Part shown: positions 47,130 through 58,900 of the stretch, one piece after another
How positions within the stretch are numbered: position 1 is the stretch's first letter
Layout: every line of letters starts with the position of its first letter
Assembly (NCBI RefSeq): GCF_963583255.1
Contig: NC_084819.1
Coordinates: 2,549,501-2,613,500 of the forward strand
DNA length: 64,000 nt
DNA from: Pyrus communis
Lineage: Eukaryota > Streptophyta > Magnoliopsida > Rosales > Rosaceae
Direction of reading: 5' to 3'
Position numbers and translations under genes: made by a program
Notes under the pieces: model-generated
Database searches by the model: none
Seen by the model: the letters and a program-made list of their open reading frames with translations, nothing else
Told to the model about the DNA's origin: nothing

Positions 47130-48144
47130 TTTACATGCTACATTTTCTGAGATGATTTTGATTGTCGCAGTAATTGGTTGCCGAGATATTGACTTGAAAG
47201 AGTCTTCTCACCTTCCTCAAACTGTTTCTTCAGAGAAGCCTGCAAAGGTCTCGAGAGGTACTCTTCGATTCCCATGAGCCTTTTGCGAAGTAGCTGTTGT
47301 TGCTGCAATGGTGGAGTCACTGGTGGTATGAAACATAGAACTCTGGATTGAGCTGGTGGAGGGAGTATCCAAGCACGAATCCATATATCGAAAATAGTTT
47401 ACCCTTTTCGACAGCTCCTTTTGCTCCCAAACTTTTTGGCATCTTTTTGGTGTAGAAAGCTTCCTCTCCTCGAACCAATGGGGCACGAGGCTCCTCCTAT
47501 TCCATATATGAAAAAGGAGCTACTTTGTAAGCTTTTGGATTTCCTGCTTATGTGTCAGACACAGGTTGACTTGGAGTGATTCCAAATTTAGTCAGCTTCG
47601 CTGTGATGCCTGAATTTATCTAATTGATCTATTGGGGTGATTTCCAATGCACCCTTGTTGTGATGCCAAAGGCCAGAGTGATTCCAGATCTCTCTTTTGT
47701 TCCCATCTCTTCTTATTGTTACATACTCTAGATAAGATATATGGTCACTCGTGCAATCAAAAACCTTTTTCTAAGAATAAGACAATTAAGCATCCAAGTT
47801 GAAGAAAATCAAACCCTAGCTTCACTGAAGTCGGATGGAAACTGTCTTTACTGAAGTTGGATTATCGCACCAGAATTTGTCTCTAGCGAGGGTGAGATGG
47901 AAGAGAGAAAATGGACTACATACTTGGCTCGGCAACGTCAAACCCCAAGACCAATGACTAATGCAAGTTAGAATATACCAATCCATTAATGGGGTTTAAG
48001 TAATGCATTTCAGAATCCAAGTTGAGCATACATTGGAGAGAAGAAGCTATCCAAAAAGTGAATAACCACCCCGTGATATAGAAGGTGATTGCTACTGGAA
48101 ATAGGATCACACTGCAAAAGAACAGAGAGTAAGCAGCTAACATT

Positions 48145-48180
<36 letters not shown>

Positions 48181-48259
48181 AATTTGTATTCGTTGATCTT
48201 CTTCAATTTATCCGATCCAACAGTCGAAAATTAAAAAGGTATGTGGATATCACACTCCT
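47130..48259. other. Intergenic; one unrecognised minus-strand coding-like stretch
   Basis: On the minus strand, 47486 to about 47138 is coding-like in two overlapping frames (for example LRKRLMGIEEYLSRPLQAS). It has charged, helix-like composition but no family was recognised. A (TA)n run lies at about 48147-48178. Nothing else is seen. Confidence 0.4.
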
Positions 48260-48900
48260 AATGAAAATGAGACACGTTCTTATAGAAGGTATCTTAGGAC
48301 TTGAATTTACATAAAAACTCTCTTTGCTTTGCAACGTCAATTTAAGACTTCCAATGTTAGCTGGAGACTTGAAGTGTCTTATGCTTCTGAAACTGAAACC
48401 TGCATGCAGTCTGACATGTGTATGAGGAAATTAACATCATGAGTGTTTGTTCCTCTCAATGAGCACATATTTAGGACACAATTGGGTGTTTATTCCTACC
48501 AATAATGTGCCCATATGACGCATCTTAGGCTAGGCTCATTCCAGTTCTTCATGCAGATGTCAGATTGCATGCAGGATTTGTTGGAAAACATTAGAGTTTA
48601 AATTTTCCAACAGGATTCAATCTGAGAAACATAAGATGCTTCAAGTCTCCAACCAACGATTTGAAAGTTTTAGATCGCTGTTATAAAGTAGAAAGAGTTT
48701 TTTTTTTTTTTGTAATTTCAAGTCTAAGGACGCTCTCTTTTAGAATCTATCTCATTTCTTCCACGTGATTGCCATCACATAATCTTAAGAGCCACAACAA
48801 AAGAGCACCAAGGTACTCTATGAGTCTCATATATGTATTTATGTTGATCATAATTCGAGCCACCAATTTTTAGCCACTTGGATGTACAAGTTGCCATTAT
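48260..48900. repeat. Foldback element, block B copy
   Basis: Left-arm words (GTTCTTATAGAAGG, GACTTGAAGTGTC, CTGCATGCAGTCTGAC) and mirrored right-arm words (CTCATTTCTTCCACGTG, GAGCACCAAGGTACTCT) occur as in 27765-28440. The right arm continues into the leader of the F-box fragment at 48956. Confidence 0.7.
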
Positions 48901-48914
48901 TCAATAACAATCTC

Positions 48915-49115
48915 TTCTAAAATGGCAGAGATCCGAAGTTCGAAACTATGCGAATATGGAATACGACATCCTCGTGCGAATATTCATCACTTTAAATTAT
49001 CTGAATTTGATATCCGTTTCTCGGGTTTGTAGCTCATGGAATGCTGGTTTCTTCAATCCAATCCACTGGAAGAAGCTTGACCTGACTATGCTCAACATTA
49101 GTATCGTTGTTTACT
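48915..49115 (+). pseudogene. F-box domain fragment (block B)
   Basis: From ATG at 48956 the frame reads MEYDILVRIF, LISVSRVCSSWNA and IHWKKLDLTML, an F-box of the plant F-box/LRR type; the domain binds SKP1 in SCF ubiquitin ligases. Similarity ends after about 50 codons and no LRR part follows, so it is a fragment. The block A relative is inverted and carries a stop. Confidence 0.7.
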
Positions 49116-49159
49116 TGCTGCACATGCCAACAAGCCTTTGTGAAAAAAGGCCAGCATAG

Positions 49160-50099
49160 ATGGGAGGAAGAAGAAAAGGCATGCGCAAGCAAGTGAACAA
49201 TGAGCATTCGTGGCAGATAAGTCTCCTCTTTAAGCCAACTTAGGTTTTTGGGAGGTGAAACCCAGTTTATGTGCTTGAGTACTTTCGTCTTGCTGGTTTC
49301 AAAGTGATAATGATCCCCTCATTTATGTTTAAACTTAATTTTAGAGCCATGGACTCGGTAGTTTTTTTTTTAGCAAAGTTGCAACATGCTTGGCCTCGGC
49401 ATGCCAGTCGGGTGCAGGGCGGTGAACGGAAGGCTTAGATCTGAGGGCCAAAAGAGGTGTGTCAACTTTGGCTCTGAGCAGAGTTTGTGGGAGGGATGGC
49501 AAGAGAGAAGTAAAAGCAAATGAACAAGATGGAAGATGATGGATGTTGAGGGTTGAAGAAGGGGGCTTGCAGAATGGGGATTGGATTTGGCAAATGCAAA
49601 GTACGGTTAAATATATCGGGAGACGTCGAAGAACACTGGAAAACAGCGACGAATAGTGGGAAACTACAAAGAAAGTCGAGAGAAAACTGTGACTTCTCAA
49701 ATCTACAACCATGAGCATCGATAAGGCAATACACATGCATAGCTAATAAAAAGGAAAGGGAGAAGAACGAAAGCATTAAGATGGGGGTGCCACCGACCTC
49801 AACTCAAACAAGGAGTGGCGGAGACGAGAAGGGGTTTTGGGTTCGGCTCTGTGCTAGAAGAAAAAGTTACTTTTGAGACGGCGTTATCAACACACACCTC
49901 CTTATCTTCAACACATCTCTGTTTCATTTTTACCCTTTGATTTTTTTTTTATTTATTTGTTCTGACAAAAAAAAAGTGTGTAAATAGCATCATACTACTT
50001 TTACAAGTCAAGCCTGGTGTTGTGCTTTTGGAATTGCAACTCAAACACCCAACTCCTCCAATGCATAAAAAGAGATTTTTTGTCCTTTCCTTTCTCCTC
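49160..50099. other. Intergenic, no convincing gene
   Basis: Minus-strand frames at 49341-49776 are open but have low-complexity Ser/Leu/Pro composition, two of them overlap, and no family was recognised. T and A runs are frequent. Confidence 0.4.
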
Positions 50100-50857
50100 A
50101 GTTTTTTACGTTATGCGCCACTTTGGACTACAGCCAGCCACATACCACCTCCACCGCATTTTCTAGGTAAAAAATGGCCTTTGCCGCTGGTCGTCATGTA
50201 GTCGATAGATAGAGGGCCCCACAAGTTACATAATGCATGCTTTTTATATACATCTATATTCATGTGACCAAAAAAATATATCCATGAATAATGGTTGGAA
50301 GCTATTACTTTTGGGTTCATGAAAGAAATGAATAATATTATTATATGCTCCTTAGTCCTTTGTCGGTTAGTCCACATCAATTAATTGGTCAAAATGTTGT
50401 TTGTCCTTGACAATAATTTTATCTGTCATTTAGTAATACGTAATCGCATTTTTTTCAAAATTTTTTTAAGTTTGATTTTTATAAATGATGAGTTTAAAAT
50501 TAATTTATTTTCGTCACTATTTAGTGTAACATATTTTTATTTCAAAAAATAATAATTTTATTTGTCACCTAATCACTATAATATAGTAGTATTATTCCTC
50601 ATTTGTAGGTGATTAAGTGATTAGTTTTATGATCGACTTTCATGAATAAAGAGTTTGATACTAACTTGTTATATATTGAGCGACTTGCTCAAATTTCCTC
50701 ACTATAGTGTAGTTATATTAAAAAAATCCAGTAATTTACATTGCGTCACTCCATAAAATTGTGAAGGAATTCTACTTTATACACTTCGTGAATGATTGAC
50801 AAAATTATGTGTTTATTATCAAAATCATTTATATTACAAATATTCTATAAAGATCAT

Positions 50858-50891
<34 letters not shown>

Positions 50892-51700
50892 CAACTTCGG
50901 TTAGTCAATCAACCGTAACAATTAAATAGACTAGTTGTAATATTTTTATCAAGTCCACTATTTATTTTTATATAGTTCATTAATAATCTTTCTGAAAATA
51001 AAAATGTTATATAAAATGAAAGTTGTAACCAAAAGAAAATAATGAGGAATTGCTGATGATTAAAAATTACCAGACATTCTCCCAAATTCAACGGGTGAGA
51101 GCATTATTGGACATGTCAAATTTTAAATATAACATTTAAATTTGACATGGAGTATTTTAACATCTTTTAAAAGTTTTATGTTCACTCAATATGTTATATT
51201 AAATTATTATTTTATTAGATTAAACTGCAATAATAAATGCTTTAAAATCGTTTCAATTTATCTGATGTTCTCGAAGAGACTAATAAATGTTTTAAGATGA
51301 AAACATCAATAAAATTAATAAATAGATTTAATAATTAATTAAAATTTAAAATTGCGGTCACTTTTGAGTTTTGTAAAAGTGAGCGATGCTTAATATCATA
51401 CCATATCAAATTTAACTTTTCGGTTGAAAAATGTTGTTGCATCCTTTTTCAATTTGGACATTTTGACGTTTGGAGATGCTGTGAAACAAAACCGTGAGAA
51501 GTGTCGCGTAGAATTTGGTTCAATCAGCTGAGCCGTCGGTTAACTCTATGCTTCGGGTAAAACCTCGATTTCACAGTCCCTTTCATTCATTCATACATTC
51601 ATTGTATTATCCTTCTTTCTTCCCCAAGGCTGAAGGTCCCTTCCCATTGAGTTCTTGAGTCGTACGCAAACACAAAATCTGCCATTAGTATTTGGGTTTT
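50100..51700. other. Noncoding block shared with 32650-34170 and 57940-58440
   Basis: 50100-50420 matches 57950-58140 (CTACAGCCAGCCA/CCACAGCCAGCCA, CTCCACCGCATTTTC). 50677 onward matches block A from 32655. A run of 28 A occurs at 50862-50889. The place that holds Cassandra copy 1 in block A is uninterrupted here (near 51150). No gene. Confidence 0.65.
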
Positions 51701-51871
51701 CGAAATTCAGTAAATTATCATCCTTTAAACGCCATTAACACTCAAAGAGCGGAGTTTCTGCAAATTGGTCTCTGAGTTTTAGCTTTTCCACTCTACTGTT
51801 CGACACATTTAGCTCGGCAGTGTATTGGGTTCTTTTAAAGCCTTTGAATTTGGGTTTTTCTCGGATTTTTT

Positions 51872-52779
51872 ATGGCAAATATGATGAGGTTTAAAGATTT
51901 TTGGGTAAAGAAGACACTGGTGGGTCTGGGGTTGGGCCAGTTTCTCTCGCTTTTGATCACTTCTACAGGCTTTTCGTCGTCTGAGCTTGCAAAAAAAGGT
52001 TCTATATATTTCTCTTATTTTCTACTGTCCTTGTATGTTTATTTCAATGCGAATTAGTAGATGTGTGTGTAATGACTGCAAAGAACAATATAATCCGTGA
52101 TTGATTGCTGAAGAGTAAAGTAAAGGTCCATTTTATGAAATTATATTGTTTATGCATTCTTCCCGACCCTCACAAAGCGGTGAGGCTTGTTGGCTTGACG
52201 TCACTCTTTTTTTATATTGTTTCTGCATTTTCTGGAACATTGACTGTCATCTGTTATTTGATATATGCTATTGGATGGGTGTGATGATTATGCTTACAAA
52301 TTTGGTTGTTTGAGATTTAATTACTGGACGCCAAAACCTGCAAGTAAGTTTTGTTGGATGTAAGTATACGTTTGGGAGGCTCACTTTTACAGTACAATGT
52401 AAGTTTTGTTGGATGTAAGTACACGTTTGGGAGGCTCACTTTTACAGTACAATCCCATTTGGAGATTGTAACTATTTATACTTTCACCAATTATCTCTCG
52501 TTTTGTTGGCCAACAATCTTCGAGGCTAAGTCGATGGTCCTCTTTTCAAATTCTACTGAAACTCTTCATATCGTGATTCGTATAAGGTTGCCGCATCATG
52601 CACTCTTCTTTTCACTAAATTGTTCCTTGTATTTCTTGTTCGTTCAAAATGTAAGGTCTTTTTACGAGGATTATCATTTGATCATTCAGTTAATTATTTT
52701 TTTTTCTTTTGCAGGAATTAATTTACCTACTTCAGAGTCTTTTCTGAATTATGTGCTCTTGGCAATTGTCTTTATATGA
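51872..52779 (+). pseudogene. SLC35F-like membrane transporter fragment (block B)
   Basis: Exon 1 51872-51998 is intact (MANMMRFKDFWVKKTLVGLG, then FSSSELAKK) and would be followed by exon 2 from 52715 (NLPTSESFLNYVLLAIV). A deletion of roughly 58 bp relative to block A removes the end of exon 2 with its donor, so the frame runs to a TGA at 52777-52779. The rest of the transporter (about nine more membrane helices in the family) is missing. If spliced, it would make only about 60 residues. A 5' leader-like sequence precedes it at 51530-51870. Confidence 0.75.
52341..52452 (+). repeat. 56-bp tandem duplication in the SLC35F-like intron
   Basis: The stretch GTAAGTTTTGTTGGATGTAA.. to ..TTTTACAGTACAAT occurs twice in direct succession, with one or two differences. 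Block A has a single copy at about 34500. Confidence 0.8.
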
Positions 52780-53759
52780 CTACGTTTTTTCTTTATGTAG
52801 ATACGATTTCCTTTTCTCTTATGTGGTTGAATAGATACAATTTGTTTTCAGACATCTACACTAGTTAAGTTTTATTATAAATAAAAATGATAAAAGATAA
52901 ACTGGGCGAAAATAAATGCGTTAGTATGTGATGTGGCACCCATGCAACTCTCACAAAGCCAATTTCGTAATGACCAGTAGATGTAAAAAAGAACAAATAA
53001 TAAATAAAAAAGATAAAAGATAAACCTGGCCAAAATGAATTTAGGGTATGTTTTAAATGCAAATTCATTTGAATTTTAAATGAGTATTAAAATCAAACAA
53101 CCTCACTTAAAATGAAAATTAATGATATTGTGTGCAGGTCCCAATCTAAATGTGACCGTTGTCTAAATGTGCCACATGGACAACTAGTTGGAGAAATTTG
53201 ACGTGTTATTGCCATTCTGTATATAACACATGTGTCTTAAACATATTTGATGGTAATTCTATATAAATCTATTCGATGTTATTGTCAATCCACACACATT
53301 GAGTCTTCCTCAAATCACTATGCATGGCAATTGACATTGCTTTGTAATCACTCTTGTTCTTTGCTTTTATGTTCGGCCATTGTGCCATCCTCGACATCTT
53401 GCCACATTGGTTAAAGCTTGAACTCCTTAAGCCATTAGGCTTGTTCAAATCCAATCAATGCAATCGGGTTCTAGGTTGGCAGAACAAGTTGTTTGAGGCC
53501 AGGGGTTCTTGTGGCTGCATATAGATCAAATGGTCATCGTTTACAAACATATAGAAATGGAAAACCAAGGAAGATAAATTTCTAGATGTAGTGAAATACC
53601 AAGGATTTGCTAGAATTTTAATGAGTGATGGATTTTGATGGATTTGAGGGAGTGTGGTATAAATACCAAATGCCATCCCTTAGATTTCTTTTCACTCCGT
53701 TGCATCTTCGTTTAGCTCCTGAAGTCTAAGCGCTTCAACCACGCTCTCCAGGATTCAAT
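52780..53759. other. Noncoding segment shared with block A 26750-27480
   Basis: Same landmarks as block A: AATTCATTTGAATT, GTGTTATTGCCA, ATTGTGCCATCCTCGA, and the ATCAAATGGT words. No gene is recognised here. Confidence 0.6.
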
Positions 53760-54240
53760 TTATATCATTTTGCTCAAAATGTGCTTAAAATTTGTAAGTT
53801 AGGAGATATTGTGGAAGCCGAGAGGATATTTTATGGAGTGGGAGTCCAATTGCTTTAATTAAGTATGATATTCGAGTCTCCAATGTCCTTCTTGGTGCAC
53901 ATATGCATAATGGAATTGACTGAGAAAGCTGAGGCATTGCATCTGCACACATTGGAGAGAGGCAGTCAACCAGATTATAAGACATGGGAGTTCCTTATGG
54001 AAGGAAGGTTGACAAGCCAATAACATAACAATGCCATTGAAGCGATGAAAAATGGGTTTAGTATGTTGCAAGATTGTCATTGGAGACCATCGGACATTAT
54101 GTAATGGCCTTTGCTGATTATTTCGAAAATCATGGGAACATTAAGCATGCCAATTGGTATACCAAATTGTGCACCGAAAGAAATTCTAAGAAATCCATGA
54201 AAGAAGTCTTTATAAATTCATAGAAATCTACTAAAAATAC
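53760..54240 (+). pseudogene. PPR gene fragment (block B), frameshifted
   Basis: Pieces in successive frames read like the C-terminal part of a plant P-class PPR protein: KLGDIVEAERIF-like, then ELTEKAEALHLHTLERG, WEFLMEGRLTS, IEAMKNGF, DCHWRPSD and FADYF. Stops and at least three frameshifts separate them. It is the uninterrupted counterpart of the fragment split by a solo LTR in block A. Confidence 0.7.
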
Positions 54241-54374
54241 TTGTAAATCTGCCAAGATCCATATAGAATTGTAAAGTCTACTAAAATACTTTAAAATCTG
54301 TCACTTTAAGAAAATTCGTTAAAATCCTTTGAAATTCAAATTGACTTTAGTGCTATGGACTTGGTGGTTTTGTT

Positions 54375-55830
54375 TTGGGTGACTTTGGATGCGGTCCTTA
54401 TTTATCAATGTCCTTTGATTGAAACCTTATTGGTTTTCAGTTTTTTTTATTTTTTTTTATTTTATTGAAGTCCCTGAAATTAATGCAATAATGCATTTCT
54501 ATGTAGGTTTTTATAAATTTTAAATTAAAATATGATATTTGTAGTTATTTATATTAATGAGATTTTACATACAAAAAATTGGTAATTTTATATGATACAT
54601 ATTACATACAAAAAGTTGGTACATTTTATACAAAAAAGGTATACGTTTTATATAATGGGTACATTTCATATAAAAAAAAAAGCGTACATTTTACATATAA
54701 CAAAGTGGTACATTTTAAAGACAAATGGACACATTATTAATAAATTTTGGGTACAAATAAAAGGTCAAAAAAATATGAGTACAAAGAAAAGTTTAAAAAA
54801 TATGGACACAAAAAGAAATTAATATATGGGTGCAAACTAAAACTAAATAGAAAATTGGCACAATTTAAAAATGGGGTTGCAAATTAAAATGGGTATTGTC
54901 ACATCCCGCCCCGGGACGGATCACTTCCCAGGCCCGCTCCACCACTGTAGCACGATATTGTCCGCTTCACCACTGTAGCACGATATTGTCCGCTTTGGGC
55001 TTACCATTCCCTCACAGTTTTGTTTTTGGGAACTCACGAACAACTTCCTAGTGGGTCACCCATCATGGGATTGCTCTAGCCCCCTTCTCGCTTAACTTCA
55101 GAGTTCCTACGGAACCCGAAGCCAGTGAGCTCCCAAAAGGCCTCGTGCTATGTAAGGATGAGAATATACATTTAAGGATCACCCTCTGGGCGATGTGGGA
55201 TGTCACAATCCACCCCCCTTAGGGGCCCGACGTCCTCGTCGGCACACACGCGGTCAGGGTTAAGCTCTGATACCAATTGTCACATCCTAGCCTAGGACGA
55301 ATCACTTCCCGGGCCCATTCCACCACCGTAGCACAATATTGTCCACTTTGGACTTACCATTCCCTCACGGTTTTGTTTTTGGGAATTCACGAGCAACTTC
55401 CCAGTGGGTCACCCATCATGAGATTGCTCTAGCCCCCTTCTCGCTATACTTCGGAGTTCCTACGGAACCCGAAGCCAGTGAGCTTCCAAAAGGCCTCATA
55501 CTAGGTAGGGATGAGAATATACATTTAAGGATCACCCCCTAGGCGATGTGGGATGTCACAGGTACAAACTAAAAATAAAAATACATGATACAAAATTTAG
55601 CCATAAATATAAATATATCAAATGTAACGTTTCTAACACTAAATGAATAATTTAGAAATAAAATGTAATTATCTTGATATGTAAAATATTTTATTATTGA
55701 AGTAATTAATGATGTTTATTAAAACCAAGGGACCTTGATTAAAAATTGAAAAGGAATAAGGTTTCAATCAATGAAGTTGAAAAAAGAGGGATGAAAACCT
55801 AATTTCTCCTCTTTTTTTCCTTCAAGGAAT
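54375..55830. mobile_element. AT-rich insertion with repeated GTACA words, carrying Cassandra copy 2
   Basis: Block A lacks this 1.45 kb between GGTGGTTTT and TCAAGGAATC. The ends share inverted words (TGATTGAAACCTTATT at the left; AATAAGGTTTCAATCA at the right), which suggests a small DNA element. The interior has many copies of GGTACATTTTATA-like words. Cassandra copy 2 is nested within it. Confidence 0.55.
54897..55560 (-). mobile_element. Cassandra TRIM retrotransposon (copy 2)
   Basis: LTRs at 54897-55207 and 55278-55560 (TGTCACATCC..GATGTCACA) surround a 70-bp interior with the primer site on the minus strand (plus strand GCTCTGATACCAA, 55265-55277). Flanks GGTAT and GGTAC are a near-perfect 5-bp target duplication. 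5S-like words are present in both LTRs in reverse complement. The left LTR has an extra 30-bp tandem duplicate (ACTGTAGCACGATATTGTCC twice near 54943-55000). Confidence 0.93.
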
Positions 55831-56499
55831 CTATAGTTTGTGTGTTTTCTTGTCCACTACAATTGTCTTTTTGGGCACGATATTTTGTTGCCTTATTTTT
55901 CAAGGAGATAAAAAAAAGGAACACAATACAACAATACTTGGTGGTAATGGTGGATGCACATAGGGACTAGGGTGGTACCATGACTCACCAGATGTTTGAA
56001 AAATGCCATTGAAGGTCCTCTAAGAATCTTTTGAATGCATGGTACGAGACCCTTTTGTGTCCATAAAATGTTCAATAAATTACTTGTTTCGCATATCTCA
56101 ACGACACTCGGGATCCCTTAAATTAGGACCCCCGGATAATATTGGATCCACCCATGGTTGGTGGTGTTCAAAGAAAATGAAATTGAGTGCCCAACAACCA
56201 ACTATTTCCTTTCCTTTTCAAAGAATAAACCAACTATTTCTGAGAGAAAAAAGTTTATTTGTCACCTTCCTTTGAAAACAATCATTGTTCATTGTTATTT
56301 ACCAGTCGATCACAATTTAACATATCTCCTCCATTTAGTATTACGATGGAGTAAAATTTTTTTTCACAAGTAAGTAAAAGATCTCAATTTTCACTCTTAT
56401 AAATAACAAGTTTGATACAAATTATCTCGATATAAAAGAAATATGTGTCTAAATCAAGAATAAAAAATGACTTCTTTTATACGCCTAGCTTCCTCTTTC
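55831..56499. other. Noncoding segment shared with block A 31480-32280
   Basis: Landmarks such as GTGTTTTCTTGTCCACTACA and GAGTGCCCAACAACCAAC match block A in the same order. No gene. Confidence 0.6.
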
Positions 56500-57480
56500 T
56501 TTTCTTTTGTCAAAAAACAAGAAATGAATTGAATGAGAAAAGCCCAATAGAATTACATTAAACTAGCCCAATAAGGTAGGGATAACTAAGACCTACTCTA
56601 ACCCTTGGAATAAAACTCAAATTTTAGGTTTTTAAACTTCTCCAACTTGCTCCAACCCTTGAGGAAAATATCAGTTTTAACCCAAAACTCATTTATGGGG
56701 TAAATTTAGCTCAGGATTCCTCTTGGGTTAGTGGGGCTGACCCACCATATATGTGTGTTTTTTTTAGTTTTATATTTATAAATTCATTTAATCCAACGAC
56801 TAAGATCTAATACGATCAAATCCAATGATAAAAGCAAAAGATCTACTAGTCCAAATTTAAATCCAACAGCTAAAGTAATTTGAAAAAATTATTTTATGTG
56901 TTTCATATTCTTTCATAGTGTTCTACGAGTTTCATAGGATCAGTTTAGTGATTTTTCAATACTTAGTGGAATCTAAATATTTTTAAGTTAAAATGTCCAT
57001 AAAATTAAATTAAGATAGTCTACATAATTTTTTTAAAAGTTACTTTAAGAAAAGAAAAAAAATCATCATAAAATCATTATTTAATAATGTTGGGCTAAAA
57101 TTTTAGCCAAGAAGGATTGGAGGAGAAAAACTGTTTCTAGGTTAAAACCTAAATTTTTTGGCTTAAAAATTTTAGGTTTTAATCCAAGGGTTTGAGATAG
57201 TCTAAGGTGAGGATAACCAAAGACCATTCAACAAAAAGGCAAAAGAAAAAATCCTAATCTTCAACTGCAAGGGCTAACTGTTGTCACCTCTATCACCTCA
57301 CCAGCGATCACAAGGGTAGCCACCCGAAAAAAATTAATTCCGTGTTTTATTTAATGAAAGTATCCCAGTGCAAAACAATTCAACGTGCAACAAAAACCGC
57401 CACATCGAAGAAGAGCCAACAGACGCAGACCACAAACACAAGCCCCTGCAAGTTGAACAAAAAGCCAAAACAAATGGTAA
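56500..57480 (-). mobile_element. LINE/SINE-like retroposon 3' end (block B), split by a MITE
   Basis: TCTTTTGTCAAAAAACAAG, CTAGCCCAATAAGG, GGTAGCCACCC and CAACGTGCAACAAAAACCGC match 32281-32605 in order, with 56590-57208 inserted between them. No protein is encoded. A poly-T start is less clear here than in block A. Confidence 0.55.
56590..57208. mobile_element. MITE inserted in the block B retroposon
   Basis: Inverted ends (CTAACCCTTGGAATAAAACTC at the left shortened: CTAACCCTTGGAATAAAA; complement at the right CAAACCCTTGGATTAAAA) enclose AT-rich DNA. An imperfect ~20-bp copy of the host sequence (AAGGTxGGATAACxAAGACC) lies on both sides. The equivalent block A retroposon is uninterrupted. 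Confidence 0.65.
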
Positions 57481-57939
57481 GGGATGGTGCTAAAGGTGCA
57501 TCTAAACACCGTCGCTTTGATAGAAGCCGCAACAAACTTGGGCCTTGATTTCATGCATGAATATTAAATCCCTAGTATATTGCCTTTCTTTCTAATTCCA
57601 AGAGTGTTTCTGGAATCCTACTAATACTCTATGCATGGATGCCATTGAATGCGTCCGGAAACTCTGTTAACTTCCATTGAGTGCGTCTGCATCCCTAGAT
57701 CCTGTTTGGTTCCATTGAGTTCATATGGATTATGGAATCCTACTTCGTGTCTTGTGTGTCAATTCTATTCTATTCCATAAGTGCATCTGGAATGTGTAAC
57801 ATTGTGATTTGTTAGCTAAGCTCTTGTGTATGATTTCTATTTGATTGCATGAGCGCGTTTGCGATGTGTAACATTGTGAGTCAAGCCTACTGTTGTTCTT
57901 ATCTCCTAATTTTTTTACTTAATTCCCCCAACCATCCCA
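57481..57939. other. Spacer, no gene seen
   Basis: Contains several imperfect GATTCCATTGAGTGCGTCTG-like words (57640-57870) that recur at irregular spacing. No coding region recognised. Confidence 0.4.
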
Positions 57940-58440
57940 AATAATTTATCCCCAGTTTGGACCACAGCCAGCCAGAGGCCAACTCCACCGCATTTTCCGG
58001 GTCAAAATTAGCCTTCGCCTCTAGTCGTCATCTAGACATATTAGTATTTGGGTACTATTATTTTTGTCATGAACGACATTAATATTATTATATACTCCTT
58101 AGTGCTTAGTCCACATCAATTAATTAGTTAAAATATTGTTCGATCTTAACAATTATGTTATCTGTAGGTGATTAAGTGCGTAATTTTATGACCGACTTTC
58201 AAATACTAATTTATTGTAGCCGACTGATTGAGCGACTCGCTCAAACTTATGACAAAGTTTCAGAAACTAATTTATTGTAGCCAACTGATTGAGTGACTCA
58301 CTCAAACTTATGATGCATGGGTATAGATCACTAACACCCTTCTCAAACACTGCATGAATGATACACAAATTTCAATGCTTATTATCAGGATCATATATAT
58401 TATAAATCACTTTGTAAATATTATTTTTTAAAAAAAAAAA
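57940..58440. repeat. Additional copy of the 50100-50720 block
   Basis: Shared words include CACAGCCAGCCA, CTCCACCGCATTTTC, GTCCACATCAATTAATT and TGATTGAGCGAC. Inside it, TTTATTGTAGCC..CTGATTGAG is duplicated in tandem at about 58210 and 58270. It shows that block B itself contains two pieces of the same ancestral segment. Confidence 0.65.
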
Positions 58441-58554
58441 AATCAACATGAGCTATGAAATCTGTTGCTGGCTACTGGCCCATTTTCGTGATTATTGAAT
58501 TTGTTGAGATACTAAAGCTGTATGTATCGCTCCTGAGAGAAAAACAAAAGCCAT

Positions 58555-58900
58555 GTGTTGCGTCTTGGCACTAGTCACTGGTGTTGGTGTTTGTTTATTG
58601 CAAGTTGGAGCATGAAGCTGCTATATAATTTCTCAATGCAAATTGATTAATATGATGTCCATCAATGTTTCATCAGCCTTTACGGCCAGCCCTCGGCCTT
58701 TCCTGTTGTCTTGGCCCTTCAAGTTTTGGTGATTGATTGCTGTGTCCTGACACCTTGTCACTGGTGTTGGTAATTGTTTGTTGCAAGTTGGAGCATGAAG
58801 CTGCTGTACAATTTCTCAATACAAATTGAATAATATGATGTCCATCAATTTTTCATCAGCCCTTGGCCTTTTCTGTTTGTCTTGGCCTTTCCTCCACCGA
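58555..58900 (+). repeat. Two-copy direct repeat, unit about 185 bp
   Basis: GTCACTGGTGTTGGT..GCAAGTTGGAGCATGAAGCTGC..ATATGATGTCCATCAAT..CATCAGCC occurs at about 58575-58700 and again at about 58760-58865. Noncoding. Confidence 0.75.

Noticed and set aside
49341..49776. Two overlapping minus-strand frames of 131 and 104 codons
   Set aside because: Low-complexity Ser/Leu/Pro composition, overlapping frames and no recognisable family; likely chance.
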